Made by a program: the position numbers and the translations under genes. The notes beneath the pieces were generated by a model. The model was not told where the DNA came from. It saw nothing but the letters and a program-made list of their open reading frames with translations, and searched no databases. Positions 1 to 6,858 of a stretch of DNA of 17,441 bases are shown in pieces (position 1 is the first letter of the stretch; the number at the start of each line of letters is the position of its first letter). The DNA is from Pyronema omphalodes (Eukaryota; Ascomycota; Pezizomycetes; Pezizales; Pyronemataceae). Location: NCBI GenBank assembly GCA_024516155.1, contig JAJJXM010000197.1:1-17441 (forward strand), read 5' to 3'.

Positions 1-2
1 AA

Positions 3-2419
3 ACGGATTTGGCTCAATGGGTGATGGATGGGTTTAGGCAATTGATTGCATCACGCCCATATCCACTTTCTCTGCCGATAACCCAGGTTATTCTTATTAG
101 GGACGTGCTGGAGTTACTTGGAGATGCTCCAATGCTGTTGGAGGTTGGTACACTGGTTCTTGTTCTCAATACAGTGGAATTCATGCTAATGGCTCTCGTA
201 GATGATTCTGGCTATCAGTAATGTTGATGACTGCGAAATCCTAACACTGGTAGCAAACACAATCTGCTACAACCTTGAAGTATTTTCAGTGCTTCACTCC
301 CCGGCAAAGGATCTTACGCAGCGACTTTATCTAAAGTACAAACACATCTACACTCACCAACTCCAAACCAGCAAAGAATTTCTTATTTCTCTACTGGATC
401 TTTGCACCCTCGCCGGCGTTGAAGCCCCCATCAGAACCGAGCTTTCCAACCACCTTTCTACCTATGACCAGCGTCATCCTCGTACATTACAACCAATTGG
501 CGGCTGCTCCCCGATATCGGAACCTCTAGATGACGATATCTTTGACGACAACGACTTGGAAAACAACGAAGAAATTGACCGACTCTGGAATACCGGTGCA
601 AAAGTCGATAAACAAGACCTAAGCCGACTCTTCGAAACTACCGTCAGTAAACTAGAAACCAGTTTCGAAGATACAGACAACGCATCTCACCTATTATCCG
701 CCTCTAAAGGTCTTCTAAAGCTTCGGGATTTCAACCCAGAAACATTTGACGACCTCTCCCGTCGTTGGATAAGCCGAATGCAGAGCTACTCCAACCGTTT
801 ACCTCTCTTCAGGGCTTTCTCTTCCATGATTGCTTCTTCTTGTCTCAAATTGAGACCTTGGTCAATGTGACCCTACAAATTCACTCCCAATACAAGGCCT
901 CCTCTATATCCGCACTGGACGCTGGCTTATTCGTAACCCACACCCTATCACTCCTCCTCTGCTCGGATCCTTTCTCAACTCCCCTTTCCGCCGCTTCCTC
1001 ATATTCCCTGAAGCTAAAACGCACTCTCTTCATCACCCGCTCCCATGCGGCACTTCTAAATCTCTTCCGAGTAGCCTTCCAAATGTCCACAGCATCCGGG
1101 GATCCAATCCTATCAACCCAACTCCGAACCCTATTACCAGCACCATCAAGTCTCGATACCCTACACCTGATCGCAACTCACAACCTACCAATGCTACAAA
1201 CAGAAATCATAACCCCGCTACTGAAACAGAAACAATGTCTACCAAGCTTACTGATGTTGATTGACTACCTCCTAGCAGATCCCGAAGGTGGAGGTGAAGC
1301 TGATAGTCATGTACAAGTTGCTAGATTACTGGATCTGGCGGATGATTTCTCCATTAGGATTTGTAAATTGAAGTTGCAGATTATTTTAACTCAGGAAGCG
1401 AAGGATGATGTAAAGGAAGGAAAGGATGGGAAGATGAAGAATAGGAATATCATCCCGGGTAATACCACTGGCAACGCCTCCGCAGCAGGAAGCAACCCCA
1501 CCACCGCTGCCACCACCACCAATAACAACGTCACTGGGGCAGGAAGCAATACAATAGCGCGAGCACTCCTCCGCGGGTTCACGCTAGCAACACCAGAACG
1601 GAGAATAATCTGCAAAGACCTCCTATCAGTCCTTGACCAGCAATGTGCAGCGAAAATCCGACAAGATGTAGAAGAACTATTTTGGGATGAAGAAAACTTT
1701 CTCAGGACTAGAAATTTAGCGGCAAGATTAGAGGTACAGATGACGGAGGGAATGGGGGATGCTATTGCCAGGGCATTTTTGGCAGTTGTTGAAGCTACTG
1801 CTGGTGCGAACTTGGTGGGTGCTTCAAATGCTGGAAGCTCCTCTGGCATTGCAAGTAACGGAGCAGGAGCTACCGCCTCCAGCAGCAATAATGGAGGAAT
1901 CGACACACCCCCACCCCTCCTGGATCACCTCACCCGCTTCCTCTCCCACCTCACCCCCAACAATCACGACGATCCTATCCCCCCCTCTGAATTCCGTACC
2001 TGGTTCACCCTCTTCACACGTCTCCTCTCCCTCCACCGTCCCGCCTTCATCTCCCGCTCCCCCTCCAGCGACCAAGCGCGTCTTCTCGCCGGCTTATGTT
2101 CCCTCCTCTCCCATGACCTGATCCGAAACGATGAAAGTATCCATGAAGCATTAATATCATCCGCAGGAGCATGGTCCGAGGGTTTATCGGAGGATTTAAG
2201 AACGGGATTAAGGAAATGGATGAAGGAAGGAAAGTGGCGGGGACGGCTTGGTTGCTGGGTGCTGCTGAGACTGAGTTGAAGGCTGTGGTTGCGAAGGCTG
2301 TTGTTAAACAGGTGGAGTTTGGGGTTAAGCCGTGGGAGAAATTGGCTGAGCCGACGCCGGTTATGGGGGAGAATGATGGGTGCTTGTCGTTGACGTTGTT
2401 TAGGGCGAGGAAATTTTAG
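3..2419 (+). CDS. SRB8: MED12 / SRB8, Mediator kinase-module subunit, C-terminal part (5' end outside window)
   Basis: MED12 (Srb8) belongs to the dissociable Cdk8-cyclin C-Med12-Med13 module of nuclear Mediator and activates Cdk8. The call rests on fungal Srb8 C-terminal features: SRPYPLSLP near the window start, then LTLVANTICYNLEVFSVL, a long alpha-helical stretch, and an end in CLSLTLFRARKF, like the SLSLFGARK-type terminus I recall for Aspergillus Srb8. Coding appears to run 3-143, 202 to about 850, about 850 to 2235, and about 2235 to 2419 (TAG). The first join looks like an intron. The other two are one-base frame changes without intron signals and may be errors or real lesions. Low-complexity Asn/Thr/Gly/Ser/Ala inserts lie at about 1455-1555 and 1795-1905. 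The upstream two-thirds or so of the protein should lie left of the window. The family call is from memory; a large scaffold protein of another type is the alternative. Confidence 0.8.
144..201 (+). other. Putative 58-nt intron in MED12
   Basis: The frame changes here from MLLEVG to a second frame carrying NVDDCEILTLVANT. Removing 144-201 (GTTGGT donor, branch-like GCTAAT at 185-190, acceptor CGTAG) restores frame. It also gives the same residue spacing between LLE and LVANT as in the fungal Srb8 sequences I recall. The donor is weak. An alternative, 149-218 (GTACAC to ATCAG, 70 nt), also restores frame but shortens the protein. Confidence 0.5.
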
Positions 2420-2516
2420 AGGGGAGGAGGGTGATGAAGGGGGAGGAGGCAGGAGCGGATGGAATAGATGAATACCAAGAACCTTCAATATACCAAATAG
2501 TTTATAAATGACATCC
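2420..2516. other. MED12 3' flank
   Basis: This is unique sequence after the MED12 stop codon. It contains TTCAATATA and TTTATAAATG, AT-rich words that could serve 3' end formation. I see no canonical AATAAA. The microsatellite cluster starts immediately after it. Confidence 0.3.
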
Positions 2517-2645
2517 GGGGGGTGTGCGGGGTGTGTGTGGGGTGTGTGTGTGTGTGTGGGCTGGGGAGGTGTGGGGTGTGGTGTGGGTGGGTGGGTGGGG
2601 AGTAGGGGGTAGAGGGTAGAGGGTAGAGGGTGAGAGGTAACGGGT
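2517..2645. repeat. G/T-rich low-complexity tract (GTGGG, GT, GTAGAGG units)
   Basis: The plus strand is almost only G and T: a GT run, GTGGG/TGGG repeats, then about three and a half copies of a 7-mer GTAGAGG at 2607-2632. Many runs of three or more G could form G-quadruplexes. No coding potential is seen. Confidence 0.85.
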
Positions 2646-2740
2646 TTTTTTATGACATGATGGAAAGCAATAGTTATGCATTTCGGCTTTTCATAAATCG
2701 GCGTTTTTTATTTTTTTTTTTAGGTTCTGTATTTTTTTCT

Positions 2741-2850
2741 GTTTTATGTTTATACCATACCAAACTCGGATTAGGTTGTGTTGATTGTTTTTCTTGTTTT
2801 ACGTTTATACCATACCAAACTTGGATTGGGTTGTGTTGATTGTTTTTCTT
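2741..2850. repeat. 55-bp tandem duplication
   Basis: Two adjacent copies (2741-2795 and 2796-2850) start GTTTTAYGTTTATACCATAC and share CAAACTYGGATTRGGTTGTG and TTGATTGTTTTTCTT. They differ at only three or four positions. A degraded third start (GTTTTTTCTTTTATG) follows. Unlike the surrounding simple repeats, this unit has normal complexity. Confidence 0.85.
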
Positions 2851-2870
2851 GTTTTTTCTTTTATGTTGGC

Positions 2871-2923
2871 TTGGATATGGATTATGGATGGATATGGATG
2901 GATTATGGATGGATTATGGATGA
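2871..2923. repeat. GGAT/TATGGATGGAT microsatellite
   Basis: Irregular tandem units of TATGGATGGAT and GGATTATGGAT that grade into the adjoining GGTTGGTA array. Confidence 0.8.
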
Positions 2924-2927
2924 TATC

Positions 2928-3083
2928 GGTTGGTTGGTAGGTTGGTAGATTGGTTGGTAGTGGGTTGGTAGGGGGTAGGTAGGTAGGTTGGTAAGTTGGT
3001 TGGTAGGTTGGTAGGTTGGTTGGTTGGTAGGTAGATTGGTTGGTAGGTATAGGTGTTGCTTTCTTGATTGGTTGGTTGATGGT
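2928..3083. repeat. GGTTGGTA-type array
   Basis: Irregular repetition of GGTTGGTA, GGTAGGTT and GATTGGTT on the plus strand, with evenly spaced GG doublets that could support two-tetrad G-quadruplexes. It is not a telomere repeat. Apparent ORFs across it on the minus strand (NLPTYQPTNLPT-like) are translated repeat. Confidence 0.85.
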
Positions 3084-3150
3084 TTGCTTGCTTAGTTGGA
3101 AGTACAATGCATACATACAATAAATACAAGACAAGAAATAAAAACATAAA

Positions 3151-3186
3151 CACAGAATCCACAGAATCCACAGAATCCACAAATCC
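3151..3186. repeat. CACAGAATC 9-bp repeat, about 3.5 copies
   Basis: Three perfect copies of CACAGAATC start at 3151, 3160 and 3169, followed by a degenerate fourth (CACAAATCC). Confidence 0.9.
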
Positions 3187-3252
3187 CTCAAACCAAGCCA
3201 CGTATTAATACCATATCTGAATTGAGTATACTGTATACCAATTATTCCATTA

Positions 3253-3287
3253 CTATTATTCCTACTGTACGAATATAGGAATAATAG
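3253..3287. repeat. 12-bp inverted repeat at the left edge of the AATAGGAAT array
   Basis: CTATTATTCCTA at 3253-3264 is the reverse complement of TAGGAATAATAG at 3276-3287, separated by 11 nt. One unit of the array therefore sits in inverse orientation at its left boundary and can form a hairpin. Confidence 0.75.
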
Positions 3288-3508
3288 GAATAATAGGAAT
3301 AGGAATGATAGGAATAGGAATAATAGGAATAATAGGAATAATAGGAATAATAGGAATAATAGGAATAATAGGAATAATAGGAATAATAGGAATAATAGGA
3401 TAATAGGAATAATAGGAAGGAATAGGAATAATAGGAATAATAGGAATAAGAATAGGAATAATAGGAATAATAGGTAATAGGAATAATAGGAATAGGAATA
3501 ATAGGAAT
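3271..3508. repeat. AATAGGAAT 9-bp minisatellite, left block
   Basis: About 25 copies of the 9-mer AATAGGAAT (phase variant AGGAATAAT), with some 6-bp (GGAATA), 8-bp and 10-bp variant units. It is purine-rich on the plus strand. Minus-strand ORFs reading IIPIIPI or YYSYYSY are artefacts of the 9-bp period. Confidence 0.95.
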
Positions 3509-3539
3509 CTCGGACTCATCGGCCTAGGCACATCGGCCT
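3509..3539. other. 31-bp unique interruption inside the AATAGGAAT array
   Basis: The insert splits the array and contains CATCGGCCTA twice (3528-3540 region and just upstream), separated by four bases, with a central CCTAGG palindrome. It bears no relation to the 9-mer. Confidence 0.8.
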
Positions 3540-3740
3540 AATAGGAATAATAGGAATAATAGGAATAATAGGAATAATAGGAATAATAGGAATAATAGGA
3601 ATAATAGGAATAATAGGATAGGAATAATAGGAATAATAGGAATAATAGGAATAATAGGAATAATAGGAATAATAGGAATAATAGGAATAATAGGAATAAT
3701 AGGAATAATAGGAATAATAGGAATAATAGGAATAATAGGA
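3540..3740. repeat. AATAGGAAT 9-bp minisatellite, right block
   Basis: About 22 copies in the same orientation as the left block. It is more regular, with a single slipped unit near 3615-3622, which suggests recent homogenisation. It ends in a run of A. Confidence 0.95.
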
Positions 3741-3800
3741 AAAAAAATTCAGGTTTTTAGAAAGCATTTATTGGATGGTCTGCTTTTATTTATTTTATTT

Positions 3801-3865
3801 GCTTTGCTTTGCTTGCTTTGCTTTGCTTTGCTTTGCTTTGCTTTGCTTTGCTTTGCTTTGCTTTT
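3801..3865. repeat. GCTTT pentanucleotide repeat
   Basis: About 13 copies of GCTTT, with one 4-bp unit (GCTT) near 3811, followed by a C/T-only tract to about 3898. Confidence 0.95.
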
Positions 3866-3948
3866 TCTTTCTTTTTTTCTTCTTCTTTCTTCTTTTTTCG
3901 GAGAAGAGGAATCAAAACAACACCGAGAAAAGTTTCATCAAGATATCA

Positions 3949-4095
3949 TATTTCTTCATTTCTTCATTTCTTCATTTCTTCATTTCTTCATTTCTTCTTT
4001 TCTTCATTTCTTCATTTCTTTCATTTCTTCATTTCTTCATTTCTTCATTTCTTCATTTCTTCATTTCTTCATTTCTTCATTTCTTCATTTCTTCC
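3949..4095. repeat. TTCATTTC 8-bp repeat
   Basis: About 17 copies of the 8-mer TTCATTTC, almost pure pyrimidine on the plus strand, with variants TTCTTTTC near 3990 and a one-base slip near 4020. Confidence 0.95.
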
Positions 4096-4160
4096 TGACA
4101 CGGCCAGAAAAGTAATATTCATATTGATACTCTATATGAATCTACATATGGAATAAAATA

Positions 4161-4292
4161 ATGAAGATATTGAAGATATTGATACGGTAGATGGTGTATT
4201 GTTTGATATTAATATATTATGTGGATGTTATTTATATATATGATAGATATGATAGATATTGAAGATATTGAAGATATTGAAGATATTGATAT
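4161..4292. repeat. GAAGATATT 9-bp repeat, two short blocks
   Basis: Two copies at about 4163-4181 and three to four copies at about 4253-4290 flank an AT-rich stretch with ATAGATATG variants. Confidence 0.85.
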
Positions 4293-4310
4293 GATCGATA
4301 TGCCCTACCC

Positions 4311-4608
4311 TGCTCCCCTGCTCCCCTGCTCCCCTGCTCCCCTGCTCCCCTGCTCCCCTGCTCCCCTGCTCCCCTGCTCCCCTGCTCCCCTGCTCCCCTG
4401 CTCCCCTGCTCCCCTGCTCCCTGCTCCCCTGCTCCCCTGCTCCCTGCTCCCCTGCTCACTGCTCCCCTGCTCCCCTGCTCCCCTGCTCCCCTGCTCCCCT
4501 GCTCCCCTGCTCCCCTGCTCCCCTCTCCCCTGCTCCCCTGCTCCCCTGCTCCCCTGCTCCCCTGCTCCCCTCCCCCTCTCCTGCTCCCCTGCTCCCCTGC
4601 TCCCCTGC
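4311..4608. repeat. CTCCCCTG 8-bp minisatellite
   Basis: About 36 copies of CTCCCCTG in tandem, with several shortened units (CTCCCTG near 4415 and 4440, CTCCCCT near 4524). The pyrimidine-rich plus strand (C and T with one G per unit) could form i-motif or triplex structures. The long PAPLLPCS-like and GEQGSRGA-like ORFs across it are not genes. Confidence 0.95.
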
Positions 4609-4779
4609 TCGCTCTGCTCGCTCTCGCTCTGCGCTCTGCTCGCTCTGCTCGCTCTGCTCGCTCTGCTCAGCTCTCGCGCTCGCTCGCTCTGCTCGCTCTG
4701 CTCGCTCTGCTCGCTCTGCTCGCTCTGCTCGCTCGCTCTCTGCTCGCTCTGCTCGCTCTGCTCGCTCTGCTCGCTCTGC
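4609..4779. repeat. CTCGCTCTG 9-bp minisatellite
   Basis: About 18 copies of CTCGCTCTG follow the CTCCCCTG array directly, with expansions of CTCG near 4680 and 4730. The array then returns to CTCCCCTG-like sequence at 4780-4806. Confidence 0.95.
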
Positions 4780-4806
4780 TCCCCTGCTTCCCTCCCCCCT
4801 GCTTCT

Positions 4807-4839
4807 CCCCCCCCCGCCCCCCCCCCCCCCCCCCCCCCC
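4807..4839. repeat. C-tract (9 C, G, 23 C)
   Basis: An uninterrupted run of 23 C (4817-4839) is preceded by nine C and one G. Its true length is uncertain because such runs are difficult to sequence. Confidence 0.9.
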
Positions 4840-4894
4840 TCCCTCAAATATAAAATATATATATATAAAACAAAAAAAGAAAACGCCATTCGCT

Positions 4895-4989
4895 ACGCCG
4901 GGATACGCCGGGATAAAAAACAAGCTACGCTGGGATAAATAACAAGCTACGCCGGGATAAATAACAAGCTACGCCGGGATAAATAACAA
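4895..4989. repeat. 22-bp tandem repeat containing GCTACGCCGGGAT
   Basis: Three full copies start at 4924, 4946 and 4968. Each reads GCTACGCYGGGAT followed by AAATAACAA. A shorter relative (GCTACGCCGGGATACGCCGGGAT) lies upstream at 4892-4914 and a partial ATAACAA follows. Only one position differs between the full copies. Confidence 0.9.
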
Positions 4990-5050
4990 GATAACAAACA
5001 AGATATTGCAATACAATATAATAAAATACAATACGCCGATAAACAAGAAA

Positions 5051-5080
5051 CCCCCCGCCCCGCCCCCCCCCCCCCCCCCC
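5051..5080. repeat. Second C-tract (longest run 18 C)
   Basis: C runs broken by single G, with 18 uninterrupted C at 5063-5080, then GATCCCGGCCCCC. It lies about 210 bp from the first C-tract, with the 22-bp repeat between them. Confidence 0.9.
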
Positions 5081-5114
5081 GATCCCGGCCCCCAATCCCG
5101 ATTCCTTAGAAGTA

Positions 5115-5300
5115 ACGTAGGAAAGGAAAGGAAAGTAAAGTAAAGTAAAGTAAAGTACAGACAAGGCAGATAAAGCAAGGCAGATAAAGTAGAACACAGC
5201 AGAGCAGAGTAGAAAAAGCAGAGGAAAGGAAAGGACAGGACAGGACAGGACAGAGACAGAAGAACAGAGAAAAAGCAAGGCAGAGCAGACACAAACAGAG
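5115..5300. repeat. A/G-rich pentamer tract (GGAAA, GTAAA, GGACA)
   Basis: Successive short arrays of related pentamers: AGGAA at about 5117-5135, GTAAA at 5134-5156, GGACA at 5231-5254, with AAGGCAGATA and AGACAGAAGAACAG repeated in between. The plus strand has very few T. Confidence 0.85.
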
Positions 5301-5325
5301 ACAGAAGAACAGGGACACAAGAAAC

Positions 5326-5490
5326 CATCATCACAAAAAAAGTCAAGTAAAATACCATCATCACAAAATACCATACCATAAAATACCATCATCACAAAAA
5401 CCCATCATCACAAAAACCATCATCACAAAAAAACCATCATCACAAAAAAACCATCATCAACAGCAAGCAACAAAATACCATCATCATAGC
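5326..5490. repeat. ACCATCATCACAAAAA 16-bp-like repeat
   Basis: About seven copies of ACCATCATCACAAAA with variable A-run length and some longer spacers (AATACC, AGCAAGCA). The core CCATCATCA is constant. Confidence 0.85.
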
Positions 5491-5499
5491 AAGCACCAA

Positions 5500-5560
5500 A
5501 ATACCATAACATACCATAAACATACCATAACATACCATACATAACATAACATAACACAAT
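5500..5560. repeat. CATACCATAA repeat
   Basis: Tandem CATACCATAA and CATAACATAA units of roughly 10 bp, grading into A-rich sequence. Confidence 0.8.
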
Positions 5561-5699
5561 AAAAAAAAGAGAATCACCGATAACCGATCACCGATAACTA
5601 CTTACTCCATCTAAATAGTATCAATCAGATCAGATAGAGAGAAAAAGATATCAGATATAAGATATAATGAGTAAGTAGAGAGATATTTCATCCATATGA

Positions 5700-6115
5700 T
5701 TCAAAACCGCACCCGCACCTGCACCCGAAACCTAACAACCTAATACAAAAAACCGAACACAAACAAAAACCTAATACAAAAAACAACACAAATACAAACA
5801 AAACCCCAACACAAAGAACCTAACACAAACAAATACAACCAAATACAAAAACCCAACACAAAAAAAACCAGAGAAAAAAAAAAGAAAACCCAAACCTAAT
5901 AAAAAATAAAAAAAAATAAAAATAAAAAGTATTGTATCAATATGTCAATCAATCAAAACAAAAATCCAACAGGAAACAAAAAAAAAACAAACGCTCCAGA
6001 ATAATGTATCATATGATCCCCCATTGAACAGAAAAGCAGAAAGCAGCAAAACAAAAACAAAAACAAAAACAAAAAAAAAAACAGGATATCAGAATATCAG
6101 AACATCAGAATATCA
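5700..6115. repeat. A/C-rich low-complexity region
   Basis: The plus strand is dominated by A and C: repeated CCTAATACAAAAAAC, AACACAAACAAA, and (AAAAAC)n at about 6050-6080. G is nearly absent over long stretches. There is no coding potential. Confidence 0.8.
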
Positions 6116-6141
6116 AAGTCAGTAACCGCTGTGCTATATAA

Positions 6142-6194
6142 ATCCCACCCATCAAACCCATCAAACCCATCAAACCCATCAAACCCATCAAACT
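6142..6194. repeat. AAACCCATC 9-bp repeat
   Basis: About five and a half copies of AAACCCATC, followed by A-runs punctuated by TC (6198-6240). The SNPSNPSNPSN ORF reading across it is translated repeat. Confidence 0.9.
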
Positions 6195-6240
6195 CAGCAA
6201 AAAAAAAAAGTCAAAAAAAAAAATCAAAAAAAAATCAAAA

Positions 6241-6858
6241 CCCCAAATACAACCCAACCCGACCGCTACTCACAGCGCCACATGGCAAACCCTCTTCTCC
6301 ATATCCGCGGTCATCAACACCAATTATATCCCCACCTCTTGCTGCATAATCTCCAATCGATCATGTCAAATCTTCCAGAATCAGAATCGTATAGGATAGG
6401 ACAGAAAACAAATAAAGCCTTTTTTATGGAATATATATATATATCGATTCTGGCGCTGCGGGCCAGTTTCAAATATATAGCATCCATAAGAGCTAAGCTG
6501 ATCTGATCTGATCTGATCCTGCTCTTCCGCTTTTCCCGCTTTTCCGCTTTATGATTTGCCGCTTCGCCCTTAGCCTTAGTCATCTACATCCGCTTATCTC
6601 TGGGCCATAGAATTAGGCGCAGTAATAGGCGACGGTGGTAAATGCTGCAAACCCGGTGATCCATGCTGTGAATGTACCGGGGATCTTCTTGCCAGGGCAT
6701 CCATTTTCTTCTTGATTTGTAGATACCGATTATTGATATTTGCCAAAACTATTTACCGTGGTATATATATTAGCAATTATTCCAAAAATATCTTCAATAC
6801 TGCGATATCTCAAGGTATCCAAGATATCCCAAGACGTCATCCCGACCCTCTGTTCCTG
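6241..6858. other. ATG1 3' flank, no gene seen
   Basis: Ordinary complexity returns here. Small repeats are (AT)n at 6430-6443, TGATC x4 at 6497-6518 and TTTTCCGC-type units at 6525-6550. The ORFs in it are short and unlike any family I know. It should hold the ATG1 3' UTR and terminator on the minus strand. Confidence 0.5.

Noticed and set aside
1391..1906. 171-codon minus-strand ORF inside MED12
   Set aside because: It is a shadow of the plus-strand coding frame and its low-complexity inserts.
2607..3083. Telomere or subtelomere end
   Set aside because: GTAGAGG and GGTTGGTA units are not TTAGGG, and conserved genes lie on both sides.
3262..3767. Minus-strand ORFs reading repeated Ile-Ile-Pro and Tyr-Tyr-Ser
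   Set aside because: They are the AATAGGAAT 9-bp repeat read through; any frame without a stop in one unit stays open across the whole array.
4219..4938. A 239-codon plus-strand ORF and two long minus-strand ORFs over the CTCCCCTG and CTCGCTCTG arrays
   Set aside because: The peptides are only PAPLLPCS, CSLCSL or GEQGSRGA repeats dictated by the DNA repeat, with no other coding evidence.
3151..5490. CRISPR-like array
   Set aside because: Repeats are directly tandem with no unique spacers of constant length, and the genome is eukaryotic.
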